Source: an uncultured Chlamydiaceae bacterium
GTDB lineage: Bacteria > Chlamydiota > Chlamydiia > Chlamydiales > Parachlamydiaceae
Length of the DNA: 13,169 nt
Assembly: GCA_945957185.1 (NCBI GenBank)
Contig: CAMFKA010000033.1
Span: 1 to 13,169, forward strand
Reading direction: 5' to 3'
The translations under genes were made by a program, and so were the position numbers. Of the stretch, positions 6,611 through 13,169 are shown piece after piece. The notes under the pieces are model-generated. The model was not told the DNA's origin, did no database searches, and saw only the letters and a program-made list of their open reading frames with translations. Each line of letters starts with the position of its first letter. Positions within the stretch are counted from its first letter, which is position 1.

Positions 6611-8296
6611 CTACACCAAAATGCTCTCAACCATTTCTGCGGCGACGGTCACACTGCTGGAGCGGATCACATCACGCACTTGCACAATCGTTCTAGAAGC
6701 CACCGACAATTCATGAACCCCCAAACCAATCAACAAAGGGATCATCTTTGGGTCTGCTGCGACTTCGCCGCACACTGACAGCGGGATACCGCTTTTGTTA
6801 GCCTGACCCACGACATATTTGATCAATCGCAAAATGCTGGGGTCTGTTGACGCGTAGATAGCGCTCATTTCATGATGCGCTCTATCCACTGCGAGAGAAT
6901 ATTGATACAAATCGTTGGTTCCTACCGACAAGAAATCGCTGTGAGCAGCCAATTGATCGGAGACGATCGCAGCGGAAGGCACTTCCACCATACACCCGAC
7001 CTTAGGGAAGGAAACTTTAATTCCACGGTCAGTCACCTCTTGATGACATTCATGCAACAGTGCTTTTGCATTTTTAAGATCATCGAGAGAGGAGATCATA
7101 GGGAAAAGGATTTTAACATTGCCGTGACGGCTAGCCAAGAGGATAGCACGCAGCTGATCTTTAAGAACTGTCTTCTCTTTCAACAGATGTCTGATGGCTC
7201 TCGAATTCATCGATGCTCTACCAGCAAAAAAATTGCCTTGCCTGCCGAGAGGTTTGTCACCCCCAACATCGAACGTCCGAAAAGTCACTGGCAGCCCATT
7301 GGCAGATTTGACCATGGAGGCGTACACTTGCTCTTGCTCCAGTTCGGAAGGGAAGTTCTCGTTAGTTAAAAACATGAATTCGGTGCGGATGAGTCCAATC
7401 CCATCACCGGAATATTGGTGAACTAATTCCACTTCATCCACAATATCGACATTACCTAGAACTTTTATGCGATAGCCGTCGACGGTCTCAGAGTGGAGAA
7501 GCACAGCTTGAGCGAGATTAGAGGCGCATTTGGGACTTTTTTCGATCTGTGCAGTGTAGTGCTGTTTGGTTTCGAGAGATGCATTAAGGAAGACCGCACC
7601 TGTTTCCCCGTCGAGAATCACCTCAACCGGCGCGTGCTTTTGTATGAGCACAACATCAACATTGGAAACAAAAGGAATGCCTTTGGCTCTGGCTACGATG
7701 GCGGCATGGGAAGTTGCGCTTCCCTCTTGACTGATGATCCCTTTCACTCGAGCAGGGTCGACTTCTGCGACTTCTGAAGCAGTAATTTCCCAGGCGATGA
7801 GAACGACAGGATCCACAAGGGGGCTGTGAGCAATTTGTTGTTTGCGCAAAAGGTGATGTAAAATTCTGTTGGAGAGGTCTTTTAGATCTTTATACCGTTC
7901 GCGAAAGAACGGTTCTCTAATTTTTTCAAAACGCTTACCATAGTCTTTGACCATTGTTTGGAAGACGTAAGGTGCGTTTTGCTTCACCTCTCTGATCTTC
8001 CTTTCAATATCGGTGGTGATCAGGGGGTCTCCGAGGATATGAAGGTGACCTTCAAGGATCGCAGCGCCTTCAAGAATGCGCTCTCGTTCCATTTGCTGTT
8101 GAAGCTGCTGAATGTCTAGACGGCATTTATCGATTGCTGTTCTATAAGCCTCGATCTCTTTTTCGACTTTATCATCAGAAATTTTTTCCGGCGTGATGAC
8201 TTCAGTGGGGGAATTCAGAAACAGAGGTTTTTCGATGGCAAAACCTCTGGATAGCCCCTGTCCGCGCAAAAGAATCTCTGATCTCGATTCAGTCAT
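6611..8296 (-). CDS. ptsI: PTS Enzyme I (phosphoenolpyruvate-protein phosphotransferase)
   Basis: 561 residues from the ATG at 8296, the normal length. Enzyme I takes phosphate from PEP onto a histidine and passes it to HPr. The phospho-histidine motif is 'EGSATSHAAIVARAKGIP' with H197. The PEP-binding barrel shows 'LIRTEFMFL' (302-310), 'FRTFDVGGDKP' (339-349), 'SVGTNDLYQYSLAVDR' (457-472) and the catalytic cysteine 'SVCGEVAADP' (C509). The frame is open to a TTG at 8323, which would overlap ptsH. I prefer the ATG at 8296 because a clear AAGGGA lies just before it and it leaves a 10-base gap after ptsH. It is the last gene of hprK-ptsH-ptsI and converges on ybaB across the long inverted repeat. 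Confidence 0.96.
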   Translation of the reverse strand: MTESRSEILLRGQGLSRGFAIEKPLFLNSPTEVITPEKISDDKVEKEIEAYRTAIDKCRLDIQQLQQQMERERILEGAAILEGHLHILGDPLITTDIERKIREVKQNAPYVFQTMVKDYGKRFEKIREPFFRERYKDLKDLSNRILHHLLRKQQIAHSPLVDPVVLIAWEITASEVAEVDPARVKGIISQEGSATSHAAIVARAKGIPFVSNVDVVLIQKHAPVEVILDGETGAVFLNASLETKQHYTAQIEKSPKCASNLAQAVLLHSETVDGYRIKVLGNVDIVDEVELVHQYSGDGIGLIRTEFMFLTNENFPSELEQEQVYASMVKSANGLPVTFRTFDVGGDKPLGRQGNFFAGRASMNSRAIRHLLKEKTVLKDQLRAILLASRHGNVKILFPMISSLDDLKNAKALLHECHQEVTDRGIKVSFPKVGCMVEVPSAAIVSDQLAAHSDFLSVGTNDLYQYSLAVDRAHHEMSAIYASTDPSILRLIKYVVGQANKSGIPLSVCGEVAADPKMIPLLIGLGVHELSVASRTIVQVRDVIRSSSVTVAAEMVESILV

Positions 8297-8306
8297 AGTT
8301 CCCTTA

Positions 8307-8579
8307 TTAGTACTGTTCCCCAAAACAGCTTTCGAACCCTTCTACCAACTTATTCAACATATCCTGCGCATCCTCCCCTTCGGTTTGGATGATGAGGGAT
8401 GTGTTCTTTTTAGCTGCTAGCATCAATATACTTAAAATGCTTTTCGCGTTTATCGTCTCATTTTTGTAGGTAAAATGTACATCGCATTTACAATTTTGCA
8501 ACATCTTCACTATGGCAGTTGCAGGTCTTGTATGCAACCCCATTATATTTTTAACCTTAACTTTTTGGGTGTATTTCAC
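8307..8579 (-). CDS. ptsH: Phosphocarrier protein HPr
   Basis: 90 residues. H16 in 'GLHTRPAT' is the residue phosphorylated by Enzyme I. S47 in 'NAKSILSILML' matches the regulatory serine (Ser46) phosphorylated by HPr kinase, whose gene lies just upstream. Both control sites are therefore present. The start is a GTG at 8579, inside the end of hprK (23-base overlap). The only other in-frame ATG is codon 13 and would delete the first strand, so GTG is accepted despite a weak Shine-Dalgarno. Coupled translation with hprK is likely. With no EIIB/EIIC gene in the window, HPr here may work mainly in regulation. Confidence 0.95.
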   Translation of the reverse strand: MKYTQKVKVKNIMGLHTRPATAIVKMLQNCKCDVHFTYKNETINAKSILSILMLAAKKNTSLIIQTEGEDAQDMLNKLVEGFESCFGEQY

Positions 8580-9528
8580 TCTTTGCTACTCTGGATTTTT
8601 TCTGTTTTACTGCTATCATTTCAAGCAGTTTGGAGTTAAATTCTTTTGCGGAATTGTAACCCATATCTTTAAGTCTGTGGTTTAATGCAATAGTTTCTAA
8701 CAATAGAACCACGTCTCTTCCCGGCTTCACCGGCAGTGTGTGGTAAGGGAGGTGGACACCGAGAATGTCGCAAAACTTTTCATCTAAACCCACTCGATCG
8801 TAAAAGTTTAGATCGTCCCACATCTCCAATTTAACGACGATGTCGATACTCTTCTGGTCTCGAACGCAGACGACGCCGTAAAGGTTAGCTACGTTGATGA
8901 TCCCTATCCCGCGTATTTCCATGTGGTGGCGTGTCAATTCGGCTCCGAAGCCCTCAAGGTAGCTTCCTTCTTTCTTTTTAATCTTTACGATATCATCGGA
9001 GATAAGGCGATGCCCCCTTTCGATAAGCCCTAAAGCCGCTTCGCTTTTTCCTACCGAAGAATCCCCTTGAATCAACACTCCCACCCCGAACACCTCCACT
9101 AAAGTTCCGTGAACGCTCGTGCTAGGAGCAAACTCCTCCGTCAACAAAAGGGTCAGTTTGCTCAACAAATTCATAGTGGACATGCTTGTACGAAACAGAG
9201 GGATGGAACGTTTCTCACAAAGTTTGACTAGTTCTTTTGGGGGGCGGTACCGTCTTGCAACAATCACTGCAGGAGTTTGAGGGGTAAGCAACGATTCTAA
9301 TCGCTCAATACGTAGCGATTGGTCCAGTTCTACTAGGTATTTAATTTCAACTTTTCCAAAGATGAGAATTCGTTTGGAGGCGTAATTTTTTAAAATGCCG
9401 GAAAGACTCAAGCCGGGACGGTGGGCCTCAGGAACTTTAATGGCGCGCTCCATCCCCGGTTTACCTGTGATAAGCTCCAACCCTAGTGATTCGCCGTGTT
9501 TGGCGAATAAATCATTGACGCGGTACAT
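8557..9528 (-). CDS. hprK: HPr kinase/phosphorylase
   Basis: 323 residues. HprK phosphorylates HPr on its regulatory serine using ATP or pyrophosphate and removes the phosphate again. The N-terminal DRTGG-like domain (about 1-130) is followed by the kinase: conserved H140 (SVHGT), Walker A GDSSVGKS (155-162), D178/D179 (ISDDIV), signature 'MEIRGIGIINVANLYG' (203-218) and 'KPGRDVVLLLE' (268-278). Family lengths are around 310-330, so it is complete. A good Shine-Dalgarno (AGGATCT) precedes the ATG. It begins the hprK-ptsH-ptsI operon after a 75-base gap from yggS. The C-terminal tail (VKQKKSRVAKSEIHPKS) is coded by DNA overlapping the ptsH start. Confidence 0.96.
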   Translation of the reverse strand: MYRVNDLFAKHGESLGLELITGKPGMERAIKVPEAHRPGLSLSGILKNYASKRILIFGKVEIKYLVELDQSLRIERLESLLTPQTPAVIVARRYRPPKELVKLCEKRSIPLFRTSMSTMNLLSKLTLLLTEEFAPSTSVHGTLVEVFGVGVLIQGDSSVGKSEAALGLIERGHRLISDDIVKIKKKEGSYLEGFGAELTRHHMEIRGIGIINVANLYGVVCVRDQKSIDIVVKLEMWDDLNFYDRVGLDEKFCDILGVHLPYHTLPVKPGRDVVLLLETIALNHRLKDMGYNSAKEFNSKLLEMIAVKQKKSRVAKSEIHPKS

Positions 9529-9603
9529 GATCTAGATCCTGGTAATCAAGTAGAGACTGAAGCTACCAAATTCAGGCAATAATGTCCAAAGGAAACGAGG
9601 GGT

Positions 9604-10269
9604 TCACGAAAAGATTTTGCTTCCCACACGGAGGAGGGTGGCCCCCTCTTCAACGGCGATTTTATAATCATTAGACATCCCCATAGACAGATGAAGAAGA
9701 CCTGCATCATCGCGCAGCTTGCGGAGCGTTGCAAAAGTTCTACGGATTGTGACTTCATTTTCCGTCAAAGGAGCCATCGTCATAAGACCTTCTAGTGTTA
9801 TGCCGGGGAGCTCTTTTAGCAACTGAAGTGTCTGTGTAAATTCTTGGGGTGTAAAACCTTGTTTAGAGGACTCTCCCGAAGTGTTGACTTGGGCGAGGAT
9901 TGCTGTGATAACTCCCGATTCAACACTCGCTTCGCTAATTTTTTTGGCGAGGTCGTAGGAGTCAACGGAGTGAATTAAAGTGGTTTTACCGATGATTTTG
10001 GCTACTTTATTTTTTTGTAAGGGACCGATAAAATGCCAATGGACATCGCCATGACCGCGAAAAGGGAAAGCGGCTTTTTCCAAAAATTCGGGGACGCGAT
10101 TCTCTCCAAATTCGCAGCACCCTTTCGCATACACTTGTTCCAAAACACTGACGGGATGCGTTTTTGAGACCGCTACAACTTTTACATCTTTCTGTTTTCG
10201 ACCTGCCGCGTGGACAATTTCGTATAACTCCGCCAAAAACTTTAGGTAGGAAGCTCCAAAGTCCGTCAT
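9604..10269 (-). CDS. yggS: YggS/PLPBP family pyridoxal-phosphate homeostasis protein
   Basis: 221 residues with the fold of the alanine-racemase N-terminal barrel. The PLP lysine is K36 in 'VVAVSKTHP'. Further marks are 'FGENRVPEFLEK', 'WHFIGPLQKNKVAKI', 'HSVDSYDLAKKI', 'VNTSGESSKQGF', 'GLMTMAPL', 'LSMGMSNDYKIAVEEGATLLRVGSKIF'. The family binds PLP and keeps free vitamer levels safe; it is not a racemase. The ATG lies one base after the stop of the preceding gene, with GAGAGGG as Shine-Dalgarno, so it belongs to the nfeD-floA operon. All diagnostic segments are present. Confidence 0.96.
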   Translation of the reverse strand: MTDFGASYLKFLAELYEIVHAAGRKQKDVKVVAVSKTHPVSVLEQVYAKGCCEFGENRVPEFLEKAAFPFRGHGDVHWHFIGPLQKNKVAKIIGKTTLIHSVDSYDLAKKISEASVESGVITAILAQVNTSGESSKQGFTPQEFTQTLQLLKELPGITLEGLMTMAPLTENEVTIRRTFATLRKLRDDAGLLHLSMGMSNDYKIAVEEGATLLRVGSKIFS

Positions 10270-10270
10270 A

Positions 10271-10702
10271 TCACCCTCTCCATGCTTTAGGTTTACCGAA
10301 CACCTCGCTGAGAATCACCATATTTCTCAATGTCGTTTCATCGTCGAGGATGCTTTTTACTCGCGACTGTCCCGCTTGAATGACCGTTGCGGGAGATGTG
10401 GCTTGGAGAATATCTACCGGTTGTTGCGGAGGCTGTGGAGAAGGCTTTGGAGCCTTCTTTTTTTTCACCGCTCTCTCTTGCACCTCATCTTCCTCTATCA
10501 CATCTTTTAACACGCGGTCAAAAACCGGAGTGGGAGCTTCTCCGCGCAGGAACGCTTTGAAGCGCCGCTCTGCCTCCTCCCTTTGCGAGTTGATCTTAGC
10601 AGGATTTTTCTTGCTCTGGAGGGCATCATAAATAGCTGTGACGATTAGAATGATCACCGCTAAAGAGCTAATGAAAAACCCTAACCATTCAAATCCGTTC
10701 AT
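10271..10702 (-). CDS. Unknown membrane-anchored protein downstream of floA
   Basis: 143 residues with no function I can assign. An N-terminal hydrophobic anchor (about residues 5-25, WLGFFISSLAVIILIVTAIY) is followed by a basic/charged helix (about 30-55, KINSQREEAERRFKAFL). Then come an acidic patch (DVIEEDEVQE), a Lys/Pro/Gln-rich linker (KKKKAPKPSPQPPQQP) and a compact tail ending 'RNMVILSEVFGKPKAWRG'. I recall similar 'ILSEILG-P-AL' tails in PVC-group proteins, but that is memory, not a search. It overlaps floA by 4 bases (ATGA) and has GAAGGG as Shine-Dalgarno. Its place after nfeD-floA suggests a partner of the flotillin membrane scaffold, with the tail as a docking motif (inference). 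Confidence 0.8.
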   Translation of the reverse strand: MNGFEWLGFFISSLAVIILIVTAIYDALQSKKNPAKINSQREEAERRFKAFLRGEAPTPVFDRVLKDVIEEDEVQERAVKKKKAPKPSPQPPQQPVDILQATSPATVIQAGQSRVKSILDDETTLRNMVILSEVFGKPKAWRG

Positions 10703-11718
10703 TTTTTCCCTTCTTCAGGTTTTGAAATCGAATGGCGCATGTCGGTATCCGCTTGGATATTTTGAAGCCTCTGATAGTCCATCACTCCTAAATTTCCACT
10801 TCGCAATGCTTCCGCCATTGCTTTAGGCACTTCTGCTTGTGCGGAAATAAGCATCGCTTCCATGTCTTTAACTTTAGCTTTGTTTTCTTGCTCGGCAGCA
10901 ACCGCCATTGTTCTTCTCTTTTCCGCTTCCGCTTGCGCGATCTGCTTGTCAGACTCCGCTTTTGCAGCGCGTAAGCGCGCTCCGATGTTATCGCCGAGGT
11001 TCATTTCAACAATGTCAATCGAAAGAATCAAGAATGCGGTGGAAGAGTCCAATCCTTTTTCCAAAACAAGTTTGGAGATTCTTTGAGGAGCTTCTAGCAC
11101 TTGAAGGTGAGTTTCGGAGCCTCCGATCGCGCTGACGATCCCCTCCCCTACCCTAGCGATGATGGTTTCTTCTCCCGCGCCCCCTACGAGCTGTGTAATG
11201 TTTGTACGCACAGTCACTCTAGCGCGGACGTTGATCTGAATCCCGTCTTTAGCAACCCCCGTGATGTAACCGCCATGGCTTGGGCAGTCGATCACTCGAG
11301 GTGTCACCGAAGTCTGTATCGCTTCGAAGAGGTTTCTACCCGCAAGGTCGATTGCGGTAGCTCTGCGCCAATCGAGGGGGATGTTCGCCTTGTCGGCAGC
11401 GATGAGGGCGGCGGCAACTTCTGGAACGTGTCCTCCGGCGAGGTAGTGCGTCTCCAAATCCGAGATGGTGATATCCTTTAATCCGGCCTTAAAAAGGTTG
11501 ATGCGAGCATTTACAATGACACGTGGAGGAATTTTACGAAGGCTCATCCCAATGATGTTAAACAGAGGGATCGGTGTTCCCGAAACAAAGGCTTGGAACC
11601 ACAAGCTGATGAATTTTCCCGCGATTCCTAAAAATATCAGCGCAACAATGGTGAGGAGAGCGAAGAGGAAGAAGAAGTCTCCTCCGATAAGATCTGCTAA
11701 CAGAATTTGAAAATTCAT
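10699..11718 (-). CDS. floA: Flotillin-like protein FloA
   Basis: 339 residues matching FloA (YqfA) in length and layout. The N-terminal membrane hairpin segment (about 14-42) is followed by the SPFH region with 'IPLFNIIGMSLRKIPP', 'YLAGGHVPEVAAALIAADKANI', 'ATAIDLAGR' and 'DGIQINVRARVTVRTNI'. The helical Ala/Glu/Lys region (about 250-300, 'AKAESDKQIAQAEAEKRR') is followed by 'GNLGVMDYQRLQNIQADTDMR'. FloA proteins form membrane foci linked to lipid-microdomain organisation and membrane fluidity. Its start shares one base with the nfeD stop (TAATG), and it overlaps the next gene by 4 bases. AAGGA serves as Shine-Dalgarno. Identification is very secure. Confidence 0.97.
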   Translation of the reverse strand: MNFQILLADLIGGDFFFLFALLTIVALIFLGIAGKFISLWFQAFVSGTPIPLFNIIGMSLRKIPPRVIVNARINLFKAGLKDITISDLETHYLAGGHVPEVAAALIAADKANIPLDWRRATAIDLAGRNLFEAIQTSVTPRVIDCPSHGGYITGVAKDGIQINVRARVTVRTNITQLVGGAGEETIIARVGEGIVSAIGGSETHLQVLEAPQRISKLVLEKGLDSSTAFLILSIDIVEMNLGDNIGARLRAAKAESDKQIAQAEAEKRRTMAVAAEQENKAKVKDMEAMLISAQAEVPKAMAEALRSGNLGVMDYQRLQNIQADTDMRHSISKPEEGKK

Positions 11719-12194
11719 TATGAGTTGTCCTTGTTAAAAGCTTTGACGATAAGGCTCTCTTCTTGTCCTCCAATGACGACAATATCGGTGCCTTTTGGAA
11801 GGTATCCGGTTTCGGAAAGAGCCTGGTGAGCGACACCGTCGATAACGACGTAACCGCCCGGTTTTAAATCTGTTTTGACCACTCCCCTCTTCCCTACTGC
11901 TGTTTGATCGTATGTGGAAGCGATATAACCCACTTGGCTGCTATCGGAGTAGATCCCAAACTTTGATGACGAGGTTTTAATTTTCCAGATTGCGAACTTG
12001 ATGACAGCAAAAACGGCGACGCAGTTACCGATAAGGAAAAGGAGGAATTCGAATCCGGAGCCGTGTTCTGCAGCGAAAAGCGAGATGGCGATGATGATCA
12101 AGATCGTTCCTATCGTTGCCATGATGGCACCGGGGAGATAAAACTCTAAAAAAATGAGCAGCAGCGCAACAGCAGAGAGAAGGTAAGGCAGCAT
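11718..12194 (-). CDS. nfeD: NfeD family membrane protein (short form)
   Basis: 158 residues. Three hydrophobic segments fall at about 4-21, 22-42 and 48-68. A C-terminal OB-fold domain follows (about 97-155) with 'GKRGVVKTDLKPGGYVVIDGVAHQALSE' and 'GTDIVVIGGQEESLIVKAF'. It lacks the ClpP-like protease domain of long NfeD proteins. NfeD proteins are usually encoded with flotillin/stomatin partners, exactly as here, and their OB domain is thought to contact the partner. It is the first gene of the operon nfeD-floA-unknown-yggS. A Shine-Dalgarno GAGG precedes the ATG at 12194, and a promoter candidate lies at 12224-12252. Confidence 0.92.
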   Translation of the reverse strand: MLPYLLSAVALLLIFLEFYLPGAIMATIGTILIIIAISLFAAEHGSGFEFLLFLIGNCVAVFAVIKFAIWKIKTSSSKFGIYSDSSQVGYIASTYDQTAVGKRGVVKTDLKPGGYVVIDGVAHQALSETGYLPKGTDIVVIGGQEESLIVKAFNKDNS

Positions 12195-12223
12195 ACGGGA
12201 ACCTCAAAGGATCGATTTTTTGC

Positions 12224-12252
12224 AGTTTAGCATTCGAACTCATTAAACGCAA
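12224..12252 (-). promoter_or_regulatory. Sigma-70-type promoter for the nfeD operon
   Basis: On the minus strand TTGCGT (12247-12252) and TAAACT (12224-12229) are separated by exactly 17 bases. The start of transcription would be about 20-25 bases before the nfeD ATG. The -35 box ends 14 bases from the left terminus of the dispersed repeat at 12266. Prediction from consensus only. Confidence 0.5.
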
Positions 12253-12265
12253 AGCAGCACGATTC

Positions 12266-12445
12266 ACCACTGAGCCAGTGAGATCACAGAGAAGATCGGA
12301 GACTGAGAGAGTTAAAGGTTCATCAGCAAAGAGCGCTTATGTCATAAAACCTATCTCAACGATATAACGATATAACGATAATTTGGATGATATGACGACT
12401 CTCATATTCCTCATAAATCCTCAGTGATCTCACTGGCTCAGTGGT
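12266..12445. repeat. Complete copy of dispersed palindromic intergenic repeat
   Basis: A 180-base element bounded by perfect 22-base terminal inverted repeats at 12266-12287 and 12424-12445 (ACCACTGAGCCAGTGAGATC... and its complement). Weaker complementarity continues inward. Inside are three AACGAT hexamers at 12358, 12366 and 12374, 8 bases apart. Its right part matches 61-126 at about 91%. There is no open reading frame for a transposase, so if it is mobile it is non-autonomous (MITE-like). No clear target duplication was seen. It lies between the divergent nfeD and outer-membrane-protein promoters without touching their -35 boxes. Confidence 0.92.
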
Positions 12446-12469
12446 TAATTTTGCAATCTGAAATATGTG

Positions 12470-12498
12470 TTGCATCCCCGCCAAAAATAACATATAAT
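12470..12498 (+). promoter_or_regulatory. Strong sigma-70-type promoter for the POTRA protein gene
   Basis: TTGCAT (12470-12475), a 17-base spacer and a perfect TATAAT (12493-12498) predict a start near 12505, giving an mRNA leader of about 26 bases before the ATG at 12531. The -35 box begins 25 bases after the end of the dispersed repeat. This is the best promoter match in the window. Confidence 0.65.
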
Positions 12499-12530
12499 CA
12501 CTGGTTTTTAATGGCTTAAGATTAATTTTC

Positions 12531-13169
12531 ATGAACTTATTCTTTTATATTTTAATTTTACTAGCTGCTCCCCTCTTCGCCGATCCCACTTACGATGTGT
12601 TACTTCAAGACATTTCCGAACCGTATAAAACTTCTTTTAACGAAGATTCCCTCCTTCTCAAACTCCAAAATACGACTCTAAAAACACCTTCGCAATTGGA
12701 GTGGCGCGCAGAGGAAGACGCCAATTTACTGAAACGTCTCTATCAAGAAAAAGGGTACCTCTCCCCAACGATCACTTACGATATCAAAAACGAAAAGGAG
12801 CGATTACAAGTCGTTATTGAAGGCGAGCCGGGGGATCTATACCGTTTATTAAAAGTTGAAGTAACAGTCGATGATTCCGCTTACGAAATTGAAGAGAAAG
12901 CGATCGGTCAAACTGCAACGTTAGATCTGCTAGAAAAAGTGGAAGCACGCATCCTTAAAAAATTGCAACAAGGAGGCTATCCTTTTGCAACACTAGAGAA
13001 TCGCACCATTCAAGCCGACCGCACTATCAAGGGAGTAACCTTGTCTTTCGAAGCAAAAACAGGCCCCAAAGCTGTTTTTGCAAATACAGGCATCGAGGGC
13101 AATGACGCGGTAGATACAGATTTGATCCGAAGCAAAATCAATTGGAATGAGGGAGAACCGTACGACCCC
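12531..13169 (+). CDS. TamA/BamA-like outer-membrane protein with POTRA domains (3' end outside window)
   Basis: An open frame of 213 codons runs off the window. The start MNLFFYILILLAAPLFA is a Sec signal peptide with likely cleavage after FA (before DPTYDV). The rest reads as POTRA repeats: 'LLKRLYQEKGYLSPTITYDI' (about 66-85), 'LLEKVEARILKKLQQGGYPFATLENRTIQ' (about 133-161), then 'VTLSFEAKTGPKAVFANTGIEGNDAV...LIRSKINWNEGEPYDP'. This last pattern, with the 'EGEPYDP' end, is that of TamA-type Omp85 proteins, which help insert outer-membrane proteins through a C-terminal barrel (not in the window). The Shine-Dalgarno is weak (TTAAGATT). A strong promoter precedes it. TamA-like fits better than BamA, but without the barrel this is not settled. 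Confidence 0.85.
   Translation, partial: MNLFFYILILLAAPLFADPTYDVLLQDISEPYKTSFNEDSLLLKLQNTTLKTPSQLEWRAEEDANLLKRLYQEKGYLSPTITYDIKNEKERLQVVIEGEPGDLYRLLKVEVTVDDSAYEIEEKAIGQTATLDLLEKVEARILKKLQQGGYPFATLENRTIQADRTIKGVTLSFEAKTGPKAVFANTGIEGNDAVDTDLIRSKINWNEGEPYDP

Noticed and set aside
8297..8323. TTG start for ptsI giving nine extra residues
   Set aside because: It overlaps ptsH by 17 bases, while the ATG at 8296 has a strong AAGGGA just upstream and suits normal Enzyme I length.
9529..9603. Separate promoter or small gene between yggS and hprK
   Set aside because: The 75-base gap shows only a weak TGGTA...TACCA dyad and no convincing -35/-10 pair or start with ribosome site; nothing to support a feature.

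Overview
The window looks like a piece of chromosome from a member of the Chlamydiota, most likely one of the environmental ('chlamydia-like') families rather than Chlamydiaceae. This is an inference from gene content and order. dnaX and ybaB sit next to ptsI and ptsH, and hflX sits next to a PhnP-like metallo-hydrolase; I recall both neighbourhoods from Chlamydia. There is also HPr kinase without any sugar permease gene, a flotillin/NfeD pair, and a POTRA outer-membrane protein. The species cannot be fixed from the sequence alone. Nothing looks like phage, plasmid or a defence island; the genes are core housekeeping genes.

Layout. (1) 1-144 holds the end of a dispersed intergenic repeat. (2) 145-3544, minus strand, is a compact operon: membrane-anchored protein of unknown function, PhnP-like metallo-hydrolase, HflX GTPase, RadC. 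Two of its three junctions are ATGA overlaps. (3) 3614-6326, plus strand: MnmC/DAO-type FAD oxidoreductase, DnaX, YbaB. (4) 6327-6610 lies between convergent genes and holds a striking long inverted repeat. It is built from a 6-base GGGCAN unit and can form either a hairpin or a G-quadruplex on each strand. (5) 6611-9528, minus strand: HPr kinase, HPr, Enzyme I, a complete regulatory phosphorelay with no permease component here. (6) 9604-12194, minus strand: NfeD, FloA flotillin, an unknown membrane-anchored protein and YggS, all overlapping or nearly so. (7) 12195-12530 is a divergent intergenic region with a full copy of the dispersed repeat (about 180 bp, 22-bp terminal inverted repeats) between two predicted promoters. 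(8) 12531 to the end, plus strand: the start of a TamA/BamA-like outer-membrane protein, cut by the window edge.

Functional picture. The block joins DNA replication and nucleoid functions (DnaX, YbaB, RadC), ribosome-associated GTPase control (HflX), phosphotransfer signalling (HprK-HPr-EI), membrane organisation (FloA/NfeD), PLP homeostasis (YggS) and outer-membrane assembly. The protein-coding genes look intact and ordinary. The unusual material is in the non-coding DNA: two unrelated palindromic repeat families, one at both ends of the window in the same orientation, the other between ybaB and ptsI. They may be small non-autonomous mobile elements, structural terminators or nucleoid-associated sites, and these are what most deserve follow-up.
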